From Gillisia xinjiangensis (lineage in GTDB: Bacteria > Bacteroidota > Bacteroidia > Flavobacteriales > Flavobacteriaceae): DNA of 64,000 nucleotides. A program made the translations under genes and the position numbers. The notes under the pieces were generated by a model that searched no databases, was not told where the DNA came from, and saw only the letters and a program-made list of their open reading frames with translations. Where the stretch lies: the NCBI RefSeq assembly GCF_046298265.1, contig NZ_JBKAHK010000008.1:1-64000 (forward strand), given 5' to 3'. Each line of letters begins with the position of its first letter. The stretch's first letter is position 1. This document shows positions 8,962 through 18,139 of this stretch, one piece after another.

Positions 8962-11625
8962 TTAGTTTTTGTTTTTCATAAATACAACCGGAAAATCATC
9001 AAAAAGATCTTTTAAGGCCAATTTACCCTCCGTGATCATGGTTTCATCTGTAAAAATTGAATCCCATTCCGAAGGAGCATTTTCGGGCAAATCTATAAAA
9101 ACATCTTTAAATTGTTCTTTATTCGGGCTAAGGTTTTTAGGGTTAAACAATTCAGCAATTATAAGCGGCACTATAATAATTCTCCATTCTCCATTTAAAA
9201 CCCTTGCATAGGAAATGAATTTTTCAGAATGTTCTCCTGAAACTAAAAGCGGGATGTATTCTCCTCTTTGAAACAAGTCCTTATCTTTCTTACGCTGCAA
9301 GAGGGATTTATTCAATACATACATTTTTATTTGTCCTGAAGTATAATTTGATTTCAGCAATTCCAGATCCTGGGAAAGTGTGTTCTTGCCAAAGCCTTTA
9401 AAATCTTCCAGGAATTTCATTCTTAAGTTATAATCTACCGGTCTGCGGTTGTCTGGATCTACAAAACTTAAATCCCATAATTCCGTTCCCTGATAAATAT
9501 CTGGAATTCCGGGGGCAGTAATTTTTATAAGGGTTTGCCCAAGGGATTTAATCACACCCAACCCTGCGATTCTTTCAATAAAAGGATCCAGGGATTCCCT
9601 GAATTTTTTATGTTCCAGAATATCTTTTACAAACTTAAACACAGAATTCTCATATTCTTCATCCGGCTCAGCCCAGTTGGAATGGACTTTTGCTTCCCGA
9701 AGTACCTTCTGCAAAAATTCACAGATACGTGAGAAAAAATCGCTTTCCTCCTGAAAAGGCATTCCGGCAAAAAGTGTTTGATAAATGAAATATTCCTCAT
9801 TAACATCAGGAATTTCTTTGTTTTCCCTTATTTCAGAATTAATCTCTTTCCACCTGTTAAAATTTAAAAACCATTCCTGCGAAAGTTCACTCAACACATC
9901 TAACCTCATCCGGGAATCTTCACCTCGTTTAGTGTCATGAGTGGCAGTAGCATTTAAGGATAAAGGAAATTCTTTTTTTCGATCCATCATATTTTGATGA
10001 AATTCTGCTCCTGTTATGCCAAAATTCTCTGGCGAATCCCCAACTTCATTGTGAACCACCAGCCGGTTATAGATATAAAAAGAGGTATCCTCTACCCCTT
10101 TTGCCGCCAACGGTCCGCTGAACTGCTGGCAACGTTGAAGAAAATATAAAGTCTCTGAAGTGTCTTTTCCGGCTTCTCCCATAAACAGGAGATTGAGATG
10201 CTTGAGCTCTTCTTTGAACTCCGGGAATTCTTTCAAGGCTGTTTTATAAGCCTGATGTAAAATCCCAATCTCATTTGGTTTTAATGGAAATTCCTGCGGA
10301 TAGATCCGGTAAACGGGAACAGCAGCCAGATAGACACTTAAGGCTTCTTTCCAGGTGTCATCCTTATGGATATTCACAGATTCCGGAAGCAGATTTTGAT
10401 TCAATAATGAACATAAATTATGAAGCTCCCCTCCCATTCTTTCCTTCAGAATAAATAATTTTTTCCGATATACAAGGCCTTCATAATCTGCATTTTCCGG
10501 GGATATTTCGGTATAAGCTTCTGTAAATGCTTTTTCATTATTCGCATCTGTAAATAAATGATTCAGTTTTGAAAGGAACTCATACCCGCTGGTTCCCGCC
10601 ACTGGCCAGTGTGATGGAAGTTTTTCGTCGGCTTCAAGTATTTTCTCAACAATTATAAAAATATCACTTCCCAACATCTGCCTGAGTTGATTCAAATAAC
10701 CTTCAGGATCAAAAAGCCCGTCTATATGATCTATTCTTAATCCATTGATTAAACCATCTTCACACAATTCCTTTATAAAGGTGTGATAGGCTTCAAAAAC
10801 CTCCGGATCTTCCATTCGAATGCAAATAAGCCCATTTATGGTGAAAAACCTTCTGTAATTTATTTCCTGTTCTGTATGTTTCCAATGTGTAGGTAAAAAA
10901 AACTGTAGATCCAGTATTTTTTGAATCTCTTCGACTGAATGATTAATTTTTTCAATCGCTGCTGAAAGCTCCATTTTAAGCTGCGAGTCTTTTTCAATTT
11001 TCTGATAAAATGAATTCTTTAATTCATTCCAGTCTGAAGTATTTCCAGAGAAACCGGCAAATTTAACCGAAAAAGTCTCTTCTTTGATTCCTAAGAGTAC
11101 CTGAGCATAAGTCCTTGCACTAAGCGGATACTTGCTTTCATAATAATTCAGGGAAAAACCATCCTTGTCAAATTTCAACTTTAATTCACTTTTTTCAAGA
11201 AGCTCTTCCAGGGTATTTCCAAAAAACGGGAGCATGACTTTTTTAAGCCCCTTATATTCCCAGTCAATGTCAAAATAATTATAATATCTGGATTTTGGCC
11301 CAAGTTCGAAGATATCCCTGATCCACGGATTTTCGGGATCAAATGCCATATGATTTGGCACAATATCCTGAAGCCAGGTAATTTGCTTTTCTTTTAACCT
11401 GGCGTTAATTGCTCTAAATTGTTTCAGGTCGCCAATTTCAGTGTTAATCCCAAAAGGATGCAGGACATCATATCCATGAGTGCTTCCCTCCCTGGCCTGA
11501 AATAATGGAGCCGAGTAAATTGTTGCAACCCCAAGTTCCTCAAGATACTCCAGGATCTTCACCATGTCCTTGAAAGTAAATTGTGGTGAAAGCTGTAAAC
11601 GATAGGTTGAATCTACTCTTTGCAT
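8962..11625 (-). CDS. treY: Malto-oligosyltrehalose synthase
   Basis: GH13 enzyme that isomerises the reducing-end alpha-1,4 link of maltodextrins to the alpha,alpha-1,1 link of trehalose. It is 887 residues, in the long half of the family. Motifs seen are T-Y-R-L-Q-L near the start, G-S-T-H-G-Y-D-V, the nucleophile segment G-L-R-I-D-H-I-D-G-L, V-E-K-I-L near residue 325 with the acid Glu, and T-A-T-H-D-T-K-R-G-E-D. Its ATG shares one base with the stop of the GH57 gene. TreZ, which hydrolyses its product, is the first gene of the same operon. Confidence 0.95.
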   Translation of the reverse strand: MQRVDSTYRLQLSPQFTFKDMVKILEYLEELGVATIYSAPLFQAREGSTHGYDVLHPFGINTEIGDLKQFRAINARLKEKQITWLQDIVPNHMAFDPENPWIRDIFELGPKSRYYNYFDIDWEYKGLKKVMLPFFGNTLEELLEKSELKLKFDKDGFSLNYYESKYPLSARTYAQVLLGIKEETFSVKFAGFSGNTSDWNELKNSFYQKIEKDSQLKMELSAAIEKINHSVEEIQKILDLQFFLPTHWKHTEQEINYRRFFTINGLICIRMEDPEVFEAYHTFIKELCEDGLINGLRIDHIDGLFDPEGYLNQLRQMLGSDIFIIVEKILEADEKLPSHWPVAGTSGYEFLSKLNHLFTDANNEKAFTEAYTEISPENADYEGLVYRKKLFILKERMGGELHNLCSLLNQNLLPESVNIHKDDTWKEALSVYLAAVPVYRIYPQEFPLKPNEIGILHQAYKTALKEFPEFKEELKHLNLLFMGEAGKDTSETLYFLQRCQQFSGPLAAKGVEDTSFYIYNRLVVHNEVGDSPENFGITGAEFHQNMMDRKKEFPLSLNATATHDTKRGEDSRMRLDVLSELSQEWFLNFNRWKEINSEIRENKEIPDVNEEYFIYQTLFAGMPFQEESDFFSRICEFLQKVLREAKVHSNWAEPDEEYENSVFKFVKDILEHKKFRESLDPFIERIAGLGVIKSLGQTLIKITAPGIPDIYQGTELWDLSFVDPDNRRPVDYNLRMKFLEDFKGFGKNTLSQDLELLKSNYTSGQIKMYVLNKSLLQRKKDKDLFQRGEYIPLLVSGEHSEKFISYARVLNGEWRIIIVPLIIAELFNPKNLSPNKEQFKDVFIDLPENAPSEWDSIFTDETMITEGKLALKDLFDDFPVVFMKNKN

Positions 11626-14048
11626 TAGATCACTAAATTTAATTTCTCTGCCATATTTTTGAAAGATTCCACCCAGTTGGTAGCTGTTTCGTCTCCGTTT
11701 TCACTTTCTTTAATAAAATGATCATAATGTTCATTTTTTATTCCAAAAGCGATGTTTTGAGCTTGCCATTCATTTGGACTTAACGGCCCCTCTTTAATAA
11801 AATCGAGTAATTGATTGATTTTATCAAGTAACTTTAAATCCTGAGGATGTCTTCTGAATTTACGCATACGTGAATTCAATTTTTTATCCATTAAAAAATT
11901 AAGCGTTACTAAATCCAGTCCAACATTGATTTGTCCTGCAGAATCTATAAGTTTTTTAAATTTTTCAATACTAAACGTTTTACTCTTTAAAACAGTAATC
12001 AATTTGCTGTTAACAGCCATCTCCACAGGCAGTTTCAACCGTTCCGGCACGGCCATATTGATTTCGTTAAATGTTTGCAGCAATGGATAACTGTTTTCAA
12101 AGATTTGCTGCATACTATTATCTACATTTTTCAAAGTATTTTCCATGATGAGTTCCATGATACTTTTCTGCTCGTCACGGAATAAATGCCAGAAGGAATA
12201 ATTGTGGTTTCCAAAATAGGTATCCATCAAATTAAAAATTTCATAGACATTTCCCTGTTTAAAGAATTTTACAACGCTGGAATGCATTTCCTCCAGGGCA
12301 TCCGGACCCAAATATTCCCGAACGCCTCCAAATAAATGGTGATCGCCCATATGTAAAACGGCATAGGAGATATCAATCGTTTCCCATGTAATATCCGATC
12401 GGAATTCTGTTCGTCCAATGATGAGTTTTTGTTTTCCGGCCTCATAATAATATCTTGATTTTACACTCGCACTAAAGTTGTAAAGGGAGACTTCTTCGGG
12501 AAATTCCTCAAATAATGATGAAACCGCATAATGAGCCCCAATACGGATCATATCCAAAGCCATTGGTTTTACAAATTTGTTATAGGCAGTAAGTGCATTC
12601 TCATATTCAGGAATATTGCTTGGTATATTTTCCAGGCTTTCAACAAATTCATCCTCGTAACTTTTTCCGCTAATCTCTTCTGCCAGCTGAATTGCCCGTT
12701 TTGCATAGAAGATATCCTGCATGGATTCAATTCCTGTAACTTCATCAAAAAACCATCCACAGCTTGTGTACATTAACATCGCGTGGTATTGCATTTCCAT
12801 GAGCTTAAGCAATTTCACTTTTTCATCTTCAGATAAATCATCTCCAAAATTTTCAGAGAGAAAATCCTGAATATTATCTGTCTTTCTATTCAGGATAACC
12901 TGGATATACCGGTTTCTTACTTCCCAGGGTTCAGAAGTGTACTGCTTTAGCTCCTTTTCGTATAATTCGATGAGCTCCTCCCTAATCCAGTCAAAAGTTT
13001 CCCGCAGAGGTTTTCTCCATTTCTGGTTCCAGTTATCATTTCCTCCTGTATTACAACCACAATCACTTCTCCATCTTTCAACTCCGTGATAACAACTCCA
13101 GGAGGTGTTTTCTATGATTTGGGCCTCATATTCTGGTGGAAATTTCTCGAGGAATTCTCCATAAATAGTGAGATGGGCATCTTCACGTTCCTCTATATAA
13201 TTAAGGCAATAGGAAAGCGCCATTTCCCCAAGGTTGTGATGATGACCATAACTTTCCCCATCTGTAGCAATATGAACTAATTGTACTTCTTCTTTATCTG
13301 AAAATCTGCCTTGAAGCTTATCTGCAAAACGAACACCGTCATTGAGCAAACCTTCAAAAGCTACAGCCTGCGAAGCTGGTCCATCATAAAAAAATAAACT
13401 TATACTTTTTCCGGAAGGCAAATTGCATATATATGCACGTTTGGTATTAACCTTGGCATTGGATGCATCCTCCCATTCTTCATCCCCAATTTTGCGAATA
13501 TTTTTTGCCTGATAAGGTGAAAGTATGGTAAATTTAATATCGTGCTTGGCCAACATTTCCAGGGTAGAAGTATCTACCGCCGTTTCTCCAAGCCACATTC
13601 CCTCAGGATGCCTTTTAAACCTGGCCTTAAAATCCTCAATCCCCCAAATAACCTGGGTTTCCTGGTCTTTCTCATTGGCCAGTGGCATAATTAAATGATT
13701 GTAGGCTTGTGCAAGGGCCGACCCATGACCTGAAAAACGGTCCTGACTATCCTTATCGGCCTGAAGAATACCTTTATAGGTTTCAGGAGCTTCATTTTCC
13801 ATCCAGGCTAACAAAGTAGGACCAATATTGAAACTCATCCAGCCATAATTATTCATAATGGATTCAATTCTTCCTTCATCATTCCAAATACGGGAAGAGG
13901 TGTTCCTTATATAACACTCTGCATTGATCCTGTGGTTCCAATCATGGTATGGGTAAGCAGAATCCTGGATCTCAACCTTATTCAACCAGGGATTTTCCCT
14001 TGGTGGCTGATAAAAATGTCCGTGTACACATACATATTTCTCTTTCAT
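11625..14048 (-). CDS. GH57 family protein with DUF3536 C-terminal domain
   Basis: 807 residues, cytosolic. The N-terminal half is a GH57 (alpha/beta)7 domain. Region 1 is H-G-H-F-Y-Q-P-P-R-E at residues 9-18. The M-W-L-G-E-T-A segment near residue 172 carries the expected nucleophile Glu, and T-D-G-E-S-Y-G-H-H near residue 266 carries the acid Asp. The remaining C-terminal half matches what is called DUF3536. GH57 members act on alpha-glucans as branching, amylase, pullulanase or transferase enzymes. The activity of this subfamily is not known to me. It sits between treZ and treY, where many bacteria have the debranching enzyme TreX, so debranching of glucan for TreY is an attractive inference. 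Confidence 0.88.
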   Translation of the reverse strand: MKEKYVCVHGHFYQPPRENPWLNKVEIQDSAYPYHDWNHRINAECYIRNTSSRIWNDEGRIESIMNNYGWMSFNIGPTLLAWMENEAPETYKGILQADKDSQDRFSGHGSALAQAYNHLIMPLANEKDQETQVIWGIEDFKARFKRHPEGMWLGETAVDTSTLEMLAKHDIKFTILSPYQAKNIRKIGDEEWEDASNAKVNTKRAYICNLPSGKSISLFFYDGPASQAVAFEGLLNDGVRFADKLQGRFSDKEEVQLVHIATDGESYGHHHNLGEMALSYCLNYIEEREDAHLTIYGEFLEKFPPEYEAQIIENTSWSCYHGVERWRSDCGCNTGGNDNWNQKWRKPLRETFDWIREELIELYEKELKQYTSEPWEVRNRYIQVILNRKTDNIQDFLSENFGDDLSEDEKVKLLKLMEMQYHAMLMYTSCGWFFDEVTGIESMQDIFYAKRAIQLAEEISGKSYEDEFVESLENIPSNIPEYENALTAYNKFVKPMALDMIRIGAHYAVSSLFEEFPEEVSLYNFSASVKSRYYYEAGKQKLIIGRTEFRSDITWETIDISYAVLHMGDHHLFGGVREYLGPDALEEMHSSVVKFFKQGNVYEIFNLMDTYFGNHNYSFWHLFRDEQKSIMELIMENTLKNVDNSMQQIFENSYPLLQTFNEINMAVPERLKLPVEMAVNSKLITVLKSKTFSIEKFKKLIDSAGQINVGLDLVTLNFLMDKKLNSRMRKFRRHPQDLKLLDKINQLLDFIKEGPLSPNEWQAQNIAFGIKNEHYDHFIKESENGDETATNWVESFKNMAEKLNLVI

Positions 14049-14142
14049 AGTATATTTTTCTATTTTGATTCCTCCTTTTATAAGCTTAGGAGCTATTTAT
14101 ATTAGATTTCCATTATGTTGGTTAAAATCAAAACCAGGGAAT

Positions 14143-15966
14143 TTACCTCCGACTTTTTAAAATGATCAAAGAATTTGCCGGCAGACTAATTTTTTCTCCT
14201 CCTGCAAAATCAGAAGGGAAATCATAAGTTCCATTCCATTTTTTATCTGCTGAAGCCAGAATGAGCTCCCAACTTTTAGCGGCTTCCGGTAAAAGCATCC
14301 CTTCATTTTCATTATTGAAATTAAATAAAGCCATCAGTTTATTATCTGCACTGCTCAAAACAAGAAGTGTTTTCCTCTCTTCGTCTACTTCGGTGGTGAT
14401 TTTATCCGTTCTGAAAGCATTAAAAGCACCTTTCTTTTTTAGCTGAATTAGATATTTATAATATTTAAAAAGGGCATTTTTAGTTGGTTCTTCTTTAAAA
14501 GCCCAATTCAGCTTAGAATCATTAAAAGTTTCTCTTGCCTGTGGATCGGAAAAATCTCCTTTTGTTTGTGAATTGAAATATTCGAATTCCCTTTTTCTTC
14601 CCTGCTGAACAGCTTTTACCAAATCCGGATCTCCATGACTTATAAAATATTGGAAAGGGTTTTCTTCTGCGAATTCTTCACCCATAAACAGCATTGGAAT
14701 AAATGGGGAAGTAAAAAGTGTACCAGCAGCAAGCTTCAAACCTTCAAAAGAAATCAATTTAGGGAGTCTTTCTCCTAATAATCGGTTCCCAATTTGATCA
14801 TGATTTTGAATACTAACAACAAAATTGGAAAATTCCATGCCAGCCGGACTGTTCCCAACAGTCCTTTTTCTAAAATGGGAATATTGGCCATCATAAACAA
14901 AAGCCTGCTTAAATGCTTTGGCTAGTTGCTCCATTTTACCATAATCCATATAATAACCTTCATTTTCTGAGGTAAGGACAGTATGTAGGGAATGATGAAA
15001 ATCATCTACCCATTGTCCTTCCAATCCAAATCCGCCTTTTTCATAAGGATTTATAATTTTTATATCGTTTAAATCACTCTCTGCAATTAAAACATACTCC
15101 TTCCCTGTTTTTTGCTGAAGTTTGTCCACTTCCAAACTTAATTCTTTCAATAAATGTTTGGCACCCCGATCTATTATTTCGTGAATTGCATCGAGTCGCA
15201 ATCCGTCAAAATGAAATTCCTCCAGCCACATAAGTGTGTTCTCAAGAAAGAAGTTCCTAACCTCATCTGAATATTTATCATCGAAATTTAGAGCAGCTCC
15301 CCAGGGAGTTTGGTATTTATCTGTAAAGTAAGGTCCAAACTGGGACAGGTAATTTCCTTCAGGCCCTATATGGTTGTAGACTGCATCAAGAATTACGGCC
15401 ACTCCTTTCTCATGGCAGGCATCTATCATTTTTTTCAAGCCTTCCGGCCCTCCATAACTTTCCTGTGCAGCAAATGGATAAACACCATCATACCCCCAGT
15501 TTCGATCCCCAGGAAATTGTGAAATAGGCAGTATTTCAATACAGTTAATTCCAAGATCAAGAAGATGGTCTAATTTGCTGATAACAGCCTTAAAAGTTCC
15601 CTCACTGGTAAAAGTACCTATGTGAAGTTCATAAATAACCATTTGAGCTAGGGGAATTCCTTTCCAGGAACTATCATTCCAGGAATATGAATTTTGGTTG
15701 ACTATCGCGGACCAGGAATGAACCCCAAGAGGCTGAAATCGCGATGCCGGATCTGGAAAATCCTCTTTTTCGTCCAGCCTGAATTTGTAATAACTTCCTA
15801 CCGGTATTCCCGAAACTTCCTTTTCCCAATAACCCGAAAGATCTTTTGTGAGGACAACAGACGGCTTATCTTTAAATATAACCTCCACCTTATTTTTTAG
15901 GGGAGCCCACACAGTAAATGTCACTTTTTCATTGCTATTATACGCAGCTCCTATCTTTCTTCTCAT
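14143..15966 (-). CDS. treZ: Malto-oligosyltrehalose trehalohydrolase
   Basis: GH13 enzyme that releases trehalose from maltooligosyl-trehalose. It is 607 residues. A CBM48-like N-terminal domain (F-T-V-W-A-P, residues about 10-100) precedes the barrel with V-I-Y-E-L-H-I-G-T-F-T, G-Y-D-G-V-Y-P-F-A-A, D-A-V-Y-N-H-I-G-P-E-G, nucleophile motif D-G-L-R-L-D-A-I-H, acid motif L-I-A-E-S-D-L-N-D, and Q-N-H-D-Q-I-G-N-R. It is the first gene of the minus-strand operon, 94 bp ahead of the GH57 gene. It is divergent from glgE across a 174-bp shared promoter region. Confidence 0.95.
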   Translation of the reverse strand: MRRKIGAAYNSNEKVTFTVWAPLKNKVEVIFKDKPSVVLTKDLSGYWEKEVSGIPVGSYYKFRLDEKEDFPDPASRFQPLGVHSWSAIVNQNSYSWNDSSWKGIPLAQMVIYELHIGTFTSEGTFKAVISKLDHLLDLGINCIEILPISQFPGDRNWGYDGVYPFAAQESYGGPEGLKKMIDACHEKGVAVILDAVYNHIGPEGNYLSQFGPYFTDKYQTPWGAALNFDDKYSDEVRNFFLENTLMWLEEFHFDGLRLDAIHEIIDRGAKHLLKELSLEVDKLQQKTGKEYVLIAESDLNDIKIINPYEKGGFGLEGQWVDDFHHSLHTVLTSENEGYYMDYGKMEQLAKAFKQAFVYDGQYSHFRKRTVGNSPAGMEFSNFVVSIQNHDQIGNRLLGERLPKLISFEGLKLAAGTLFTSPFIPMLFMGEEFAEENPFQYFISHGDPDLVKAVQQGRKREFEYFNSQTKGDFSDPQARETFNDSKLNWAFKEEPTKNALFKYYKYLIQLKKKGAFNAFRTDKITTEVDEERKTLLVLSSADNKLMALFNFNNENEGMLLPEAAKSWELILASADKKWNGTYDFPSDFAGGEKISLPANSLIILKSRR

Positions 15967-15988
15967 ATTCTTTTATTTTTTTTCCAAA

Positions 15989-15996
15989 CAAATCTA
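15989..15996 (-). promoter_or_regulatory. -7 box for the treZ operon
   Basis: The minus strand reads TAGATTTG, a full match to TAnnTTTG, 23 bp before the treZ ATG. The 174-bp divergent region (15967-16146) must also contain the glgE promoter. The best candidate there is a TACATTTT near 16040, one base off consensus. Confidence 0.5.
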
Positions 15997-16146
15997 AGAA
16001 CGATATTAAGAAAATTTTAAGATTTAATATTATTTTAACGATACATTTTAAGATGCGGTCATAAAAATAAAGAGTTTAATATCCATTCTCCTTAAATTTT
16101 TTTAATTTAACAGGATCATAAATTAATATAAAAACAAGTTGTGCTC

Positions 16147-18132
16147 ATGAGTATAGACGGCCATAAAAGAGTAATTATAGAAAATGTAAATCCGGAAATT
16201 GAATGCGGAAGATATCCAATTAAAAGAGTAATTAATGAAGAAATAAAAGTCACAGCCGACATTTTTGGAGATGGTCATGATAAAGTAAATGCACTTTTGT
16301 TGTTCAGAGAGAAGAAAAAAGGCACAGAGAAAGAAAAAAAATGGCAGGAACAATTATCTGAATCTGCAGAAAACGACAAATGGACTTTCAGATTTAAGAA
16401 TGAAAAAACAGGTAGCTATGAATATACCATTGAAGCCTGGATAGATCACTTTTCTACCTGGCAATATGGCCTAAAAAAGAAATTTGAAGCCGGACAGCCA
16501 ATGGACACAGAGTTGCTTATAGGAGTTGAAATGATGGATGAGGCCATGGCACGTGCTAATGCTTCAGAAAAAAAGAAACTCACATCCTGGATTGAAGAAC
16601 TTCGAAGAGACAAAATTGAGACCGAATCTGTTGCCCTTGCATTAAGTCCGGAAGTAACCAACCTGATGTTCCGCCTCCGGGATCAAACCAAGGCAAGCCG
16701 CTACAGCAAGGTTCTTGAAGTTCAGGTGGAGCGTAAAAGAGCTTTATTTAGTGCCTGGTACGAATTTTTCCCGCGTTCTACTTCCCCAACCGAAGGAGCC
16801 CACGGAACTTTTAAAACCAGTGAAAAAATACTTCCCGAAATCGCAAAAATGGGATTTAATGTGATCTATCTGCCTCCTATTCATCCTATTGGACGGAGTT
16901 TTAGAAAAGGAATGAATAATGCCACCGAAGCCGGCCCAAATGATCCGGGATCTCCATGGGCTATTGGTTCAGAAGATGGCGGGCATAAAGCCATACACCC
17001 GGAACTGGGAACCATGAACGATTTCAAAAGCATGGTTTCCAAGGCTAATGAACTGGGAATGGAGATTGCATTAGATTTTGCAATACAATGTTCCCAGGAT
17101 CATCCATATGTCAAGGAACATCCACAATGGTTTAAGTGGCGTCCGGATGGCACTGTTCAATATGCTGAAAACCCTCCTAAAAAATATCAGGATGTGCTGC
17201 CTGTGAATTTTGAAACAGAAGATTGGGAGAACCTTTGGAAAGAACTTAAAAGCATTGTGGAATTTTGGATAGATAAAGGTGTTAAGATCTTTAGGGTGGA
17301 CAATCCACATACGAAGTCTTTTATTTTTTGGGAATGGCTTATCAAGGAGATCAATTTAAAACATGATGGGGTTTTATTTCTTGCAGAAGCCTTTACAAGG
17401 CCAAGAGTAATGGAAAAACTTGCTAAAGTGGGATTTACGCAGTCCTATACTTATTTTACCTGGAGAAATTCCAAAGAAGAATTTCAGGAATACCTAACCG
17501 AACTTTCAAAAACACAAATGCGGGAGTATTTCAGACCTAATTTTTGGCCTAATACTCCTGATATTCTGCCTATTTCCCTCGAAAACAAAAAAGAGCCCTC
17601 ATTCCTTATACGACTATTACTGGCAGGAACACTTTCCTCCAACTGGGGGATGTATGGGCCGTTATTTGAATTTGGAATAAATGAAGCTTATCCGGGAAAA
17701 GAAGAATACACGCACTCTGAAAAATATGAAATAAAGCATTGGGATTGGGAAAACTCCACAAAAATTAAGGAGGTTATAACCTTATTAAACTGGATACGAA
17801 AAGAAAATGAGGCCTTACAAACCACATGGAATATCGAGTTTTGTGACACCGATAATGATATGTTGATTTGTTATTCCAAAATTAGCCAGGATTTAGAGAA
17901 TAAACTTCTGGTTGTTATTAGCCTCGATCCAAAATTCAGTCAGACAGGATGGATTAAAGTTCCTTTAAAACAATTCAACCTTCAGGAGAATTTCCCCTTT
18001 ACCATCACAGACCTGTTAACCGATTCCAAATATGTATGGGAAAATGAATGGAATTATGTTGCCTTGCATCCACAGGGAATTCCGGGACATATTTTCAAAA
18101 TAGAAAATCACCAAAAAGAAAAGAATAAATAA
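16147..18132 (+). CDS. glgE: Alpha-1,4-glucan:maltose-1-phosphate maltosyltransferase
   Basis: GH13_3 enzyme that extends alpha-1,4-glucan with maltose from alpha-maltose-1-phosphate. It is 661 residues from the ATG at 16147. A GTG two codons upstream is also in frame and cannot be excluded. An N-terminal Ig-like domain (about 1-110) and a helical insert are followed by A-W-Y-E-F-F-P-R-S, the phosphate-site segment K-Y-Q-D-V-L-P, nucleophile D385 in F-R-V-D-N-P-H-T-K, and acid E414 in L-A-E-A-F-T-R-P. It is the first gene of the plus-strand operon, 7 bp before treS-mak, which makes its substrate. Confidence 0.95.
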   Translation: MSIDGHKRVIIENVNPEIECGRYPIKRVINEEIKVTADIFGDGHDKVNALLLFREKKKGTEKEKKWQEQLSESAENDKWTFRFKNEKTGSYEYTIEAWIDHFSTWQYGLKKKFEAGQPMDTELLIGVEMMDEAMARANASEKKKLTSWIEELRRDKIETESVALALSPEVTNLMFRLRDQTKASRYSKVLEVQVERKRALFSAWYEFFPRSTSPTEGAHGTFKTSEKILPEIAKMGFNVIYLPPIHPIGRSFRKGMNNATEAGPNDPGSPWAIGSEDGGHKAIHPELGTMNDFKSMVSKANELGMEIALDFAIQCSQDHPYVKEHPQWFKWRPDGTVQYAENPPKKYQDVLPVNFETEDWENLWKELKSIVEFWIDKGVKIFRVDNPHTKSFIFWEWLIKEINLKHDGVLFLAEAFTRPRVMEKLAKVGFTQSYTYFTWRNSKEEFQEYLTELSKTQMREYFRPNFWPNTPDILPISLENKKEPSFLIRLLLAGTLSSNWGMYGPLFEFGINEAYPGKEEYTHSEKYEIKHWDWENSTKIKEVITLLNWIRKENEALQTTWNIEFCDTDNDMLICYSKISQDLENKLLVVISLDPKFSQTGWIKVPLKQFNLQENFPFTITDLLTDSKYVWENEWNYVALHPQGIPGHIFKIENHQKEKNK

Positions 18133-18139
18133 AACAGCT

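Noticed and set aside
16040..16047. TACATTTT as the glgE -7 box
   Set aside because: It misses the conserved final G and lies about 100 bp from the start, so it is mentioned only as a candidate.
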